Shown here one piece after another: positions 23,855-34,714 of a stretch of DNA of 64,000 bases; position 1 is the first letter of the stretch; each line of letters opens with the position of its first letter. Below the pieces are notes generated by a model, which did not search any database, was not told the DNA's origin, and saw only the letters and a program-made list of their open reading frames with translations. This stretch comes from Zelopaecilomyces penicillatus (taxonomy: Eukaryota > Ascomycota > Sordariomycetes > Hypocreales > Pseudodiploosporaceae): the NCBI GenBank assembly GCA_005765155.1, contig VCCP01000002.1, positions 3,348,001-3,412,000 on the forward strand, written 5' to 3'. The position numbers and the translations under genes were made by a program.

Positions 23855-25666
23855 TTAAGGGGTAGGCAGCCAACTTGAATTCAGTGACCGTCGCCGAGCC
23901 GGAATCTTAACCCGTATGTTTGTCCTTGGCCTACGTAGCCACTCGTTGGCGATACTTCTAGTTTCTACAACGTCGTCGTCATCGTTTGCTATGAGTGGTG
24001 TATTTTCGTAAATATGGACGGAGTAGGAGCATCGCGGGGATCTTTGTCGTATCGTTTCGTTGGTTTCGTGTGTGGTTCTTGGTGGTGTAGCAGGTGGTGA
24101 AAGACTCCTCCTGCGGGAGTGAGGCCTGCTTTTGGTCTTTGAAAGTCTGCGAAGCCGCAAGGCGGATGGGGATTCGTTTTGTATATTGTTGGTTGTGGTA
24201 GGATTAGTTAATCCCAGAACCTCCAAGGCCTCAGCCCATGACTGCTCTTGCTGCACCTGCGGAAATGCATAACACATTCCCACATCCTCCACTTCACCAG
24301 GAGGAGTAATAACAGCAGCGGTGGCGGCAGCACCCATAACAACATCATCATCACAAGTTTCTTCTGGTATCTCCCACGGTGGCTGCGTCACTGGCGTTGC
24401 CGGTAGAGGTTTACTGATGAGCGTCGTCCAGTCTTGCTGACTCGTAGGAGCAGCAGCGCGGCGCTGCCTCTGTTGCAGTTTGAGCTCCTGTTGTCTTCGC
24501 TGTGCTAGGACTATCCTGGCGAGCTCGATGATGGCGATGCGCGCAGCGTCGGGGAGTTGGTCGATCTGGCCGACACAATATGCCAGGCCATCGATGAAAG
24601 ACTCGAGACTTGATTGTTGTTGGTGCATTGAAAAGCAGGAAGATGAAGGGTTTTGGGCGTTTTCATCATCCTCTTCGTTGATGAGATTGATGATTTCTGT
24701 AAACCCATGAGCGTTTATGTCGTGTAGTCCTGTTGGTGAACATGCATAATCGCCCGTTAGGTCGACATAGTCCACTGGCACCACATCATCCGCAATCATT
24801 GTCTCATCATCCAACACTTCAATGTCATCCTCATCCTCATCCTCGTCTCTCAGTCCAGTACCTGTCGCCGCCGTTGATGCCTTGTGCCTCATCTTGGTCT
24901 TATCGTATACTATCCGCACCAACCTGTCCCTCCAGATGAGCTTCATCCGCACCCCTGTGATCTCCTCCAACTTCCTCACCAACAACATACACAACCCACA
25001 GCTCTTTCTCGAAAAGTAAATTTCAAAGGCTGGCCGAGTGCCGTCCTCCCAGCGCGCGCCCCTGAGCATACGCAGATGCTGCCGCCGCACGTTACCAAGG
25101 TCCTGTGTTATGTTGAAGGTGCTTAACAAGACAAAAATGGCATGGACAGCAAGTTTGACTTCAACGTGTGCACCAGCATAGATTCCCCTGTAGGCTTCTC
25201 TGGATTGTTGCTCTAGTATTCCAGTAGCGTTGCGGTGCGGGTTGCATATAATGTCAAATGGACGACCCATCTTAATGGCAAGAATCTTGCCCACGGCGAT
25301 GGCTCTGCGTGTCCAGATCTCGTTTGATAGCACGCTCGGCCCGGCATCAAGCAAGTCTCCAAGACGGCCAACACCATGGCCGCTTTCTGCCCAGGCGAGC
25401 ACGATGCGTCGGTTGCCGCCCTGTGCAACAAGCGACAAGAAGCCGACGGTTTTGCGCTCGAGTCTGGTGGCTATTTCAGAATGTGACAATTTCTTCTTTG
25501 CTAATTCGTGTGTGAATGTGAAAACTAAGTTTGGCCCAATGACTTCGACTCGCAACGTCGCCTCCTTAGGGTCGATGATGTGGTGAAAGTAAAACAATGG
25601 CGATGAAGATCGAAATGTGGCGTCAAACTCTGAATTTCCTTGTTGGCTATGTATGCTGTCGGACAT
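23855..25666 (-). CDS. Uncharacterised protein with deaminase-like HxE...CxxC
   Basis: Single-exon gene, 603 residues. The N-terminal half is globular: beta/alpha patterns (TLRVEVIGPNLVFTF, RRIVLAWAESGHGVGRLGDLL) lead to AGAHVEVKLAVHAIFVLL (His167, Glu169). About 55 residues later comes FEIYFSRKSCGLCMLLVRKL (Cys223, Cys226). A His-x-Glu followed by Cys-x2-Cys at the start of a second helix is the zinc site layout of cytidine-deaminase-fold proteins, including the OTT_1508-like group found in fungi. Assignment to that fold is inference. Residues about 265-600 are low-complexity: acidic (EDEDEDDIEVLDDE), Gln/Arg-rich, and a basic Ser/Arg C-terminus (RPHSRRRSLSPPATPP) with potential nuclear signals. 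The start is the first in-frame ATG after an AT-rich leader. No intron is needed. Confidence 0.6.
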   Translation of the reverse strand: MSDSIHSQQGNSEFDATFRSSSPLFYFHHIIDPKEATLRVEVIGPNLVFTFTHELAKKKLSHSEIATRLERKTVGFLSLVAQGGNRRIVLAWAESGHGVGRLGDLLDAGPSVLSNEIWTRRAIAVGKILAIKMGRPFDIICNPHRNATGILEQQSREAYRGIYAGAHVEVKLAVHAIFVLLSTFNITQDLGNVRRQHLRMLRGARWEDGTRPAFEIYFSRKSCGLCMLLVRKLEEITGVRMKLIWRDRLVRIVYDKTKMRHKASTAATGTGLRDEDEDEDDIEVLDDETMIADDVVPVDYVDLTGDYACSPTGLHDINAHGFTEIINLINEEDDENAQNPSSSCFSMHQQQSSLESFIDGLAYCVGQIDQLPDAARIAIIELARIVLAQRRQQELKLQQRQRRAAAPTSQQDWTTLISKPLPATPVTQPPWEIPEETCDDDVVMGAAATAAVITPPGEVEDVGMCYAFPQVQQEQSWAEALEVLGLTNPTTTNNIQNESPSALRLRRLSKTKSRPHSRRRSLSPPATPPRTTHETNETIRQRSPRCSYSVHIYENTPLIANDDDDVVETRSIANEWLRRPRTNIRVKIPARRRSLNSSWLPTP

Positions 25667-26918
25667 GATAGCGAATTCGTATATAGTTGAAATTTAATGA
25701 GATAGAATGGTGAGCCTTTAGATCGTGATGGTGTGGTTGTTATGTGTTGTAGGAGTTGTTACTCTGCCAGTCCGTGTTAGTCAATCAGCCTGTGTCTTGC
25801 ATTGCCATCCACGACTCTTTCACACTTACTCTCCGCACTAGCAATAACTTGCAAATGCCTTTGATGACTTAGTGCGAATCTTAATATGGCTTCAAACATG
25901 GAGAATAAAGAAAATTATAAACGATTTGGTGAGAGGCGAGGCGTGCGAACAGCAGAGAAAGGTGCAGTGGGAGTTCAACTCGGAACATGCGCATTCGGCG
26001 TAAAACATAGAGTCAGCACAGAGCGGTAAGATCACCACCTATAAGCAGCGGTGTACCAGTCAGCAAGATTCCCCATAGCGCACACAGTAAAAGAATGGAA
26101 GGGGTAAGGAAACCACAGAGTTATACAAGGATAAAAATATAACGAGAGATTCCAACAGAGCGTTGACTAGCGAGATGCGGCTTAGGCGGCCGATCTCTTC
26201 ATAAACAAAGCATGCAAGCCATCATTAATCAGAGAAATATGAAAGTAATCCTTGATGATGAACGGGAAGATGGGGAGGGACGTATGTGTTGGTGGCGAGG
26301 GGGGATGATGGTGAGGGAGAGAAGTGAGGGTATGTAGTCTGTGGAGGAGAGTAGTGAGGGCATCGTGGAATTTTATAAACATATAGACCTAATGTGAAGA
26401 AGACGTGAGCAAGATGACCAGGGGATAGTCAGTTGCAAATGCCCAGCCGAAAAGCTTTACAATACAACCACATCCCAGCCAAGTGGGTGCTGTGGATGGC
26501 GCGTGGGCAAATCATCTAATTCAACTCAAGGGGGAGTATAAACAAGTGAGAAATAGTACCGGTAGGACTCGCATCTAATCAAAAGAAGTACGCATCAGAT
26601 ACACTTCAGTCATCAATCTCTAGCAGTGATACCTATCACAACATACAAAGGCATGTCACTAATGGCACTCAGACAACAGACAAGATGAAGAGAAAAGACG
26701 GGGACGGGTCGAATTGAGTAACAGAATGACCCAAGGGTGGGGGAATCTCATTCATACATCTCAAAAGAAAAAAAAATCTATGACCGTACGCCCAGTTTCC
26801 CAATTTGCCCGCTACCCCGATATTTTCATGAAAGCAGAAAAAAAGAGTTTCAACTTTTTTTATTCCATCATTTCATTACTACTTTTTGTTGTTGGAGAGA
26901 GTTTTGCGTTTCCCCAAT
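25667..26918. other. Intergenic, no gene seen
   Basis: Promoter side of the deaminase-like gene and 3' flank of the eS19 gene. Only short open frames. Confidence 0.5.
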
Positions 26919-27890
26919 TTACTCCTCCTCAGACTCCTCCTCGTCAGCCTCAGCAGTAGTCTGGGCAATTCGGTCCAAATCACGCTGGCCGGACTGGGTG
27001 ATACGGCGGCCACCCTTCTCCTCGTCGTGCTCAAGGACACCAATCTTCTCGAGGGCCTGCATGACCTTGCGGTCAACGGAGCCGGAGGCGTCGACGTGCT
27101 TGGAAGGGCGCGAGCCACGGTTCTTGGCGGTGCCGTGGACCTTGCGGAGACGGCCGACACCAACGGTCTTGCGGAGGTAGACGTGGCGGGCGACGGAGGC
27201 GGCGCGGACGTAGAACCAGTCAATGTCCTGGGGAGGGAGCTCCTTCGCAGGGCCGGTCTTGACAGTGTCGACCCAACCTTTTTTTTATCTCGTTAGTCCA
27301 ACATGTCCATACTGTAAAAAGATGTACTGCAACAGTCCATAGGAAGACATAGGCAGCTTCGTATTAGAATATTACTTACCAGGGATGGGCAGCTTGCCCT
27401 GACGCTTCAAGAAAGCCGAGTAGGCAGCGATGAACTTCTGCGCCTATTCATGACAAAAAAACAAACCCATTAGCAATTATTCCGTCATCAGAAGTCTTTC
27501 GACTCCCTCGCGCCTGCTCCTCAATCCCAGTATTCTGCCCTCATCCAAAGCCCGCTGCGCAAAGCCCATGAGCACACGACCCCGTATCAACGCAGTTGGT
27601 CACCCTTTTTTTGAGGAACTTTCAAAAGAAGGTATTTTCAGAACCCCCAGCTAACGGGGCCGTCGTCATGTTTCTTATTTCTTCGTAGCAGCAGCAGCGG
27701 ACAGCTTCAGAGGGCTTCCTGTAGGGAAAAGTTTGCCAAGTCGTCGAGGGTTGGTCGGGTTTGGTGCATGTTGATGGTTTTTTTGGAGTGCGCGTGCACT
27801 TCTCGTTTTGGACTGTTTTTCTTGGGATATGGTTTTTCTGTTTCAGGGAACACCTACATCGACATCGCGAACGGTGACTCCGCCGGTCAT
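26919..27890 (-). CDS. rps19: 40S ribosomal protein S19 (eS19)
   Basis: Component of the small ribosomal subunit head, required for 18S rRNA 3' maturation. Three exons: 27890-27858 (MTGGVTVRDVD), 27443-27380 (AQKFIAAYSAFLKRQGKLPIP) and 27277-26919. Phases agree and the total is 456 nt, 151 residues, matching the family. Diagnostic sequence: GWVDTVKTGPAKELPP, DWFYVRAASVARHVYLR, VGRLRKVHGTAKNRGSRP, VLEHDEEKGGRRITQSGQRD, with an acidic Glu-rich C-terminal tail that extends beyond the conserved core. The first intron (27444-27857, 414 nt) is long for this genome and sits right after the eleventh codon, the usual arrangement for fungal ribosomal protein genes. Confidence 0.97.
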
Positions 27891-28640
27891 TTTTGCGGTA
27901 TTGAGGGGGGGTGTTGGGTGGGTGGGTGGGTGAGGATGTTGAAATGGTCGACGGATGACTGGGCGTGAGGGTCGAGAGGTTCAAGATGAGGGACTCGCGA
28001 GATGGTGAACTTTTCCCCCATTCTAGGGTTTGTGGCCCTACCGGGAGCAATTTGCCAATTTCTGGTGCGGGAGGATGACTAAGGAATAGGCTTGTGGTCA
28101 GTGCGCTGGTGGAGAAAAGCTATGGGTCAATGTCACGTGGATTTGACTACACATTCAGTGTGGGGCTCTCCCATGCTACCGTGAAAGAGCCAGTCTGTCT
28201 ATTCCTGGATTTGGTTTGAGTTGTACAACAGTATGGACGTTCTTGTATGTCTCTTATTCTTAAGCTATTTACATTATTATATGCATAAATCTTAGCGATG
28301 AGCGCAAGCCCAAGCCTGTTATCCCTAGAATCACCAGCCCAGATTCTACTACAACATCACTTCTTAGATATGAAAGGCATACATGCTTCTACTAGTCATA
28401 TGTGATGGTAAATAGAAAGACAGCTCAATTCTGCCATCTGCTTCATAACTTAAAAAAAAATGCCCATGAGACTTTTGTGCTTCCGAGGTATATGAAACTC
28501 GCATGCATTAAAGTGCAGAATACCACGCCATAACGCCAACTTGAGGGCAAGAACCCATTCAGAACCTTGATCCAATTCGCCATGTTTCCAAATTATTTGA
28601 CAAAAACCATTAATGAACCCTTTAAAAAGACTTTCTTCCA
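27891..28640. other. Intergenic, eS19 promoter side
   Basis: No gene seen. It carries the promoter of eS19 and the 3' flank of the ZIP transporter gene. A GGGTGGGTGGG tract lies inside eS19 intron 1 nearby (about 27914-27932). Confidence 0.5.
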
Positions 28641-29744
28641 TTAGGCCCATTTAGCCAATACTGCCATGATTGTCACACCAAAAGCCACGCAGCCAAATGC
28701 AAACAGTTGAATCTTCATCGGCGCCTTGCGCATGTGTGGGTTGAACATGAACTCATGGGCAAGAAGCTCCACTAGTCCAGTATACATGAGAATACCCGCA
28801 CTGATAGCATCAAAAATACCATTGACCAACTTTTGCGTGTTAGCATTGTTGGGCTTGGCACCGATGCCGGCAGCAATGCCAACTGGCGCTGATAGAGCGA
28901 ACATGAGACCCAACACCCATGGCAGCCACTGTTTCTCCTTTGGCCATGGCGCAGTGGCCAATCGAGAGCCTAGACCCAAGCCCTCAAACATCTGATGAAA
29001 AACAAGAACAATTAGGAGAATGACGAGCTCGTCGGTTGTGCCAAGAGTGAGACCAATGAAGATGCTATGGAACACCACTCCAAACTCGAGGATGAAGATT
29101 GCTGTGAGCTGTCCAGCTAGGCCGCCGTGTGCGTCACCGTCCTTGTGTTCACGGCTATGAGCAAGGTGGTCCTCTCCTCCAGGTGGATAGCTGACGTCGT
29201 CGGGGAGGCCGGGAATAGTCGTTGGGTCGGGACCATGCAAGCCACCACTGCTCTCGACATCGTGAGGGCAAGGCGGAGCAACAACGTCATGGCGGTTCTT
29301 GCGAGACTTCTTTAGTGACATCCCGTCCAAAGTTGGATCTGATTCACTGTCGGACAGACTGCTATGGTGGCTGTGTGAATCATCGTCGCCACCCATCCTC
29401 GCGGCCAGCAGCTCGACAAAGAACATGACCATAACTGTCATCAATCCGATAGCCAGGGCCCAGGGGTAGTCGCCCAACCGTGGTTCCAAACAAGGGTCTG
29501 ATAAGTTCTCGATTGCCGGGTCCAGAAGATGCATCCATGCCGTGGAAATAATAACTCCCGTGCCGACATATTTGCAAATGAAGAAGGTGAACTTGGGAAC
29601 GTGCATCTTGTTTTGTCGAGCGAGGAAAATGGGAGCCAAGGCTCCAAACATTGATGCCGCCATGATGATGAAGATGGAGCCAATTCGGAGACCCCGTTGA
29701 CTCAGATCAACGGGCATTCCATTGCAGTTCTCCGCCTCGGCCAT
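28641..29744 (-). CDS. ZIP family zinc transporter
   Basis: Plasma-membrane-type ZIP (Zrt1/Zrt2-like) importer of zinc and possibly other divalent metals. Single exon, 367 residues. Eight hydrophobic segments can be seen: about 20-41, 55-72, 94-115, then after the loop 212-235, 240-258, 276-296, 308-330 and 344-364. The cytosolic loop between helices 3 and 4 is His/Asp-rich (GGDDDSHSHHSS, EDHLAHSREHKDGDAHGG), the expected metal-sensing or metal-binding loop. The conserved metal path is present: His226-Ser227..Gly231 in VVFHSIFIGLTLG and His250..Glu254-Gly255 in HQMFEGLGLG. Such genes are usually induced by zinc shortage; I did not find a clear zinc-response element. Confidence 0.93.
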   Translation of the reverse strand: MAEAENCNGMPVDLSQRGLRIGSIFIIMAASMFGALAPIFLARQNKMHVPKFTFFICKYVGTGVIISTAWMHLLDPAIENLSDPCLEPRLGDYPWALAIGLMTVMVMFFVELLAARMGGDDDSHSHHSSLSDSESDPTLDGMSLKKSRKNRHDVVAPPCPHDVESSGGLHGPDPTTIPGLPDDVSYPPGGEDHLAHSREHKDGDAHGGLAGQLTAIFILEFGVVFHSIFIGLTLGTTDELVILLIVLVFHQMFEGLGLGSRLATAPWPKEKQWLPWVLGLMFALSAPVGIAAGIGAKPNNANTQKLVNGIFDAISAGILMYTGLVELLAHEFMFNPHMRKAPMKIQLFAFGCVAFGVTIMAVLAKWA

Positions 29745-31931
29745 GATGGCTGATCTTTTTTAACTCGGTTGTTTGTGAAGAGTGACTTGTTCTATAGGTG
29801 AAAGGCAAGTTGATGATGATGGTGAGGCGGCCCGTGTTATATGTAGCAAAGCGCTCAGGTGGCAGTGAGACGACAACTGTTAATGAAGCTACTATGAGTG
29901 CCTTGATTACTTGCAGCACTCCACAAGAGCCACTTTCGTGTGTCTGAGCAACGACCTTGATGGCCACACGCGACCGGGTTCTCGGCGCACTCTCTCAACA
30001 GCGCCAGCCAGCCACGAGAGGCGACAGCCAACAGGGCAGCGATCTTGATTCTGGATCCCGGAACTGCGATGCCGAGAAGATGGTTCAGGCCAAGCCCATT
30101 GAATGCACAATGGCGATTGCCCAGGCGCCAAGAGAGTCTGACAGGCAAGGACCGTCTGCTAGCAGTAGGTAGACCGGAGAAAGGCCAGATAAGGAAGGGA
30201 AGGATAATAAGTGTCCAGGGGGAACTCCAAGTCGTCAGCAGCTGGTTCCTTCCCGGATCTGAACTTTGATATGCGCGCACAGGGTTACTGCAACGGGTTT
30301 ATCTAGAAAAGGTGGCAATACTATTTGAGGCTCGCTTAAGTGGTGAGAAGTGCAGGATCTCTTTTTTGTATGCCTGCGCGAATGTAGAATATTCCTTGGG
30401 GAATAATGAGGGTGAGAAGAAGACAGAGTGAGTTGACAGAATGCGCGCAACTTGATCAAGACACGAGGAGGAAATGACCGGGAAGGTTCAAGAAACTCTT
30501 AGAAATGGTCGAACAAAGCCACGATGGAGGCGCCTAAAAAATAAAAAAAGTAGCTCAAGGTGCTGCTATGCAAAAGACTGTGTATTTTCCTCAGAGGAGT
30601 GAAGAAAAGAGAGCGAGCATACACGTCAGTGTTAATTAGTGCGCGAAAGAATGAATGGATGGGCGAGCAGAGCAGCAAGCTCAAGGACTTGGAAGGATCT
30701 GGGGTCTGTCTCCTTGCGCGCATTCCCCTCCAATGCGAGAACCCTGATGGTCTCAGGTCTCCCTCCAGTACCCTGCCCACTCACACCCTCTTATTCGAGT
30801 CAGATTCCAAGACACTGGCAAATGACCCCGAGCGGCGCGGGCAAGACACGCGCGGTCTGGCCCCTCTAAAAAGGCATTAAGTTTGATACGGAGTGTTTTT
30901 CTTTAAAATGTTTCTCCGTTCAGCGGTGTTTCCGTTTATTATAAACAGATTGAAGTTGATGGTGGTGATTGAGGTGCAATGATGGATTTACGAAACCCCT
31001 GGAACAGCGCTGAATGAACGTCCCCGTCGCAGCGCAGGATCCGCTATCAGTTTCCGCGTTTTTATTCACGCAATCCCCTGACACCCCGCAAAGATATTTC
31101 ATTTCTTTCCACCAATTTCAGCACTTAGGTGTATGGTCCCCGGAACAGCGGCAGAACAACAACAAGATGGGTCTGCATGATATGTAATGCCTGATATACA
31201 GAATGAATAAAAATCGTGAGGAGGAGGGGGGGCATGACCAGCTAGCTGTGCAAAACATGCTCGTGGACAAAGCGACTTTTGGGCAACAATGGCAACAGTC
31301 TATGTCATGGCTGACGTGATTGGCCGCAGCGGCCACTTAACCGGCCACTCAGCCCCCCCATAACGACCCACGCTGAAAACGGTAGAGCTTAAAGGCGTGG
31401 TGGGACATCAGGGTTCTCAGATTTGACAACCATCTTATCCATCTACGATGATGAATCTATCAAGTAATACGAAGTACCACTTCCAGCTCGGCTATCGTAA
31501 AAACGCTCCTCTTGGCCAACACGCCCACTTAGACATTAGCATGTGGTTTGCAGCACGTCGCTGGGGCTGCATCGTGGATGACTATTTGTTTAGTGACTTG
31601 GCCACGTTGGAAATAGAAATGCCATAGTATCAAACCTTGAATAATTTGGTATATTGTATATAGTTAATCGTTTTCGATTAACTGAAATAACGCGCAAGCT
31701 ATCAACAGTGTCAGCTTCTAATACATACCTGCAAACACTGATCTCATATACAGTTACAAGCCACATCCCATTAAAACAAATTTCCCCAAGCAAAACTCCT
31801 AAACCAATGCCTAAAATAACCACTTTTGCCCTATGCGCTTCCAGCGGCTCCCACGATAAACAACCACTTTTTTTCTCTTTCTCCACATCCATGTTATCGA
31901 CCACCACAAACGAAAAAAAAAACGGTTGACG
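29745..31931. other. Intergenic, no supportable gene
   Basis: About 2.2 kb. Open frames of up to about 140 codons near 29855-30280 and 31590-31907 have no recognisable motif or splice partner. It probably holds the ZIP promoter (near 29745-30300) and the 3' flank of MDM10. Confidence 0.5.
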
Positions 31932-33265
31932 TCACGACGAGAACTGGATTTCCAGCCCCAGCGTCCGGAAAGGCTTATCTAGCCTCCTCAGATCGATACC
32001 ACTGCCCAAGCTAAACAGCAGAGACTTCACTCGCCCTTCCCATATCACTCCCATGCGCAGGTTCTGATCCATCCTGGCCTTGAGCACCCCGGCATATTCT
32101 TCCTCCTCTGACTTCTTCTTGCCAGGGCTCTTTGGTGGGCTCTCTGCTTTTTCGGGTTTCTCGTCGAGTCTCCATTCTAATTTGGCTTGGAAACTGCGCT
32201 CGGGCGGCCTAGCCGGTGCTGTCTCGGGGGGTGGAGGAGCCGTAAAGGGCTTTCGCCAGAGCTCCATTCCGACTTGCCAACCGCTTTCGTAGCTGAATGC
32301 GTTGAACTCCATGCGACTGGCTAAGCTGCAACGTTTGCCTGCCATTACCGCATAGCTGACTACGATGTTTCCCATGAGTGGATTCATTGTCAAGGTTGCC
32401 GATAGTGGCGATCCGTTGTACCCGGGAAGTGTCGCAAATCTCGTTCCTAGACTGATGCCACCAGACTTGTTCAACGTGCCGTAGTATATCTCCCCGCCAG
32501 TGCTGAAGCGCCCATAAATCCGCTCTCTTTCCCCATTTCCATTGCTCGCCGGACATGGTGGTGGAGATCCATCGGCATCACCCCCAAAATTATACACGCC
32601 TCTCAGACCCAAAAGCCCGCCGTCCGACGAGGCCAAACCTTCGAATGCGTAGCGTCCCTTATCATACTGCGCCATCCCCAACGCCGTACCTCCATTTCTG
32701 AGATGCTGCCCTGATACCGCGCTGAACTGCAGCTGCAACGCCGAAGATATCCGCTTCACTAGCAGAGCTTCCAGCTGTGATTGTGGCAAGTATAGCCTTC
32801 CGTAAAACAGCGACGACTGTGGTCTACTGCTGTCGGCCAAGGTCTGCAGAGCGGGGTCCTGTCGAGTAAGGGGCGTCAACGGTCGGTGCGATCGCAGAAG
32901 CTCGGGAAGCTGCACATTCTGCGACTGGGGGGTCAAGAAAACCCTGAGTGGAACAGAAGAGTAGAGGTACGAGATGGAGCCGTCAACAACGCCAACAGAG
33001 CCGAGCTGGTAAGACGTCGCAAAGTTCGGGCTGGCGAGCGAGGAGAGCGTGAGTCGCAGGCCCTGCGGTGTCCGGAAGTTCAGTAGAGCTAATTGTCATC
33101 ATTCCATCAGCGCCAATGTCCGAACATGGGAGAATGCATTTTACAGGATGATGTGGGAGTACACATACCATCAGACGTCGAATTCAGAGCGGCATACGAG
33201 TTATCGCGCCGCCATCCCGTAGCTTCGTAGAACGCGCCGTGAACATAGTCCATAAACTCGCGCAT
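31932..33265 (-). CDS. mdm10: Mdm10, ERMES/SAM outer-membrane beta-barrel
   Basis: Mitochondrial outer-membrane beta-barrel that is part of the ER-mitochondria encounter structure (with Mmm1, Mdm12, Mdm34) and of the SAM assembly machinery. Two exons: 33265-33169 and 33088-31932, 80-nt intron, phase 1. Total 417 residues, slightly short of some filamentous orthologs. The N-terminus is the family signature (MREFMDYVHGAFYEATGWRR), followed by TPQGLRLTLSSLASPNFATSY. Barrel strands such as LYGRLYLPQ-like FYGRLYLPQSQLEAL, RYAFEGLASSDGGLLGLRGVYNFG and SLASRMEFNAFSYESGWQVGMELWR can be seen. The protein ends in the usual RMGVIWEGRVKSLLFSLG..GLEIQFSS strand. A proline- and Lys/Glu-rich insert (APPPPETAPARPPE, ESPPKSPGKKKSEEEE) interrupts the barrel near residues 310-355. 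Confidence 0.95.
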
Positions 33266-33831
33266 CTCAGCGCGCAATCGTCATGCTATCCTACAATTGT
33301 CGTGCTAGGTACTATAGCTAGATGTGTCGTAAAATGGTGGCATGTGAGCCAGATAGCTGTTATCGCGACTGACTAGACGTGATTACTTGAATGTGGAGTA
33401 CACGGCAAAATCTCGGGGGAAATCGTCAATGTCTAAGCACTGGGGCATGTGCTTCTACAATAATGACATGATGGTGTAACAACATTTACGGATTGATACA
33501 TTAATTGTATTGAAATCGGGTTTAAACTTTGTTATTGTAAGGATAGATCCATAGTCCATTGAAGGGGGCTGAATTTCGTCATCCGTGAGCGTGTTACCCA
33601 CATACTCCATAACTCCCAGCACGCACAAGAAATCGATGGCATTGTACTTGTGGTAGACCGCGGCAGACCCGATGACTTGTCATTTTCTCCTTCATTTCGA
33701 CATAGCTACTTCTCCAGAGAGATAGTTGCTCGCTTGCTCTAGATCATGGGCTCGGCCACCTCATCAATGAACGTGCTTCCCTTACACGAGGTACACGTGT
33801 TAATGGCTCAGTAGGAATGATGTGAGCCCCC
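33266..33831. other. Intergenic between mdm10 and sme1
   Basis: Promoter of mdm10 and 3' flank of the SmE gene. No gene seen. Confidence 0.5.
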
Positions 33832-34714
33832 TCAGCTTGACAGGCTTTGGATGAGGGACACATTGTCTCCCTTTAGCAGAATTTGGCCTATATGTTCATA
33901 TCAGCATCAAGACTCAAGACTCATGAAGAAATTTATGCCACCTACCCAACGGTTTCCGTGTCTCCTTGTCGTTGGTCTTGGTGATCTGGCTGACCTCCAC
34001 CGCCTCATCAATAACCAAGTTCATGAATTCATCAAAGCCCTGATCGGGTGTCAGTAGGAAGAAGTAATCAGCGGTCAACGGTGGACTAACTCGGATCTTT
34101 CCCTCGATGCGGATGGAGAGCTGCTCGTACAGCCAAACGCTAACAGTCGCATTCTGCACTAGTTAGAACTCGCTCTAAAGAGTATGAATGTAGCATGTGA
34201 TGCCAAGAGAGGTAATGTAGCGTCCGAAAGAGTTCCAAAAGGCGTGGCATTAATAGCATGCTTTTGTCGAGGTATAACGGGAATCGGCGCATTGTGCTAC
34301 CAGTTTGACGAGCGTTGCTTATCTGCATTCGTTTCCCACAGAGCAGACACCTGATTTCTCCCATGCGTAAATGCAAGCGTGCCAAACTTTGCGTAGCACT
34401 TGCCCAGCCCCATCTCCCAGTTCCTTCGATATGCCAGTATATGCTAGATGGCCTGACATCGCGCCTCTTGGAACTCTCTCGATTTCGGGATGCGTAGTAA
34501 TCACAGAGACAAGTTCAGACTTACGGTTTGCAGCAACTTGAAGATCATGTTACTATCGCAAAACATTAGCAAAACCGCCCCAAAACAAAAGCCAAATCCC
34601 CAAAACAAAAGCCAAATCACAACCTCTTTTTTGGCGGGGCAGATCATGGGATGCGCAAGCTTACATCGGTGGTAGTAAAACACGGCGACCGCCGCCTCCT
34701 CCTCGACCTGTCAT
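33832..34714 (-). CDS. sme1: Small nuclear ribonucleoprotein Sm E
   Basis: One of the seven Sm proteins that form the ring on U1, U2, U4 and U5 snRNAs. Recovered only by splicing five exons: 34714-34665 (MTGRGGGGGRRVLLPP), 34552-34525 (INMIFKLLQT), 34153-34091 (NATVSVWLYEQLSIRIEGKIR), 34039-33946 (GFDEFMNLVIDEAVEVSQIT) and 33887-33832 (GQILLKGDNVSLIQSLSS). Phases agree and the total is 291 nt, 96 residues, the normal size. Both Sm motifs are present: Sm1 through IRGFDEFMNLVID and Sm2 in LLKGDNVSLI. Intron 2 (34154-34524) is 371 nt, large relative to a 96-residue protein. The others are 51-112 nt. Confidence 0.95.

Noticed and set aside
31590..31907. 105-codon minus-strand frame with a hydrophobic stretch
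   Set aside because: One hydrophobic run in AT-rich DNA is not enough. No homology recognised and poor start context.
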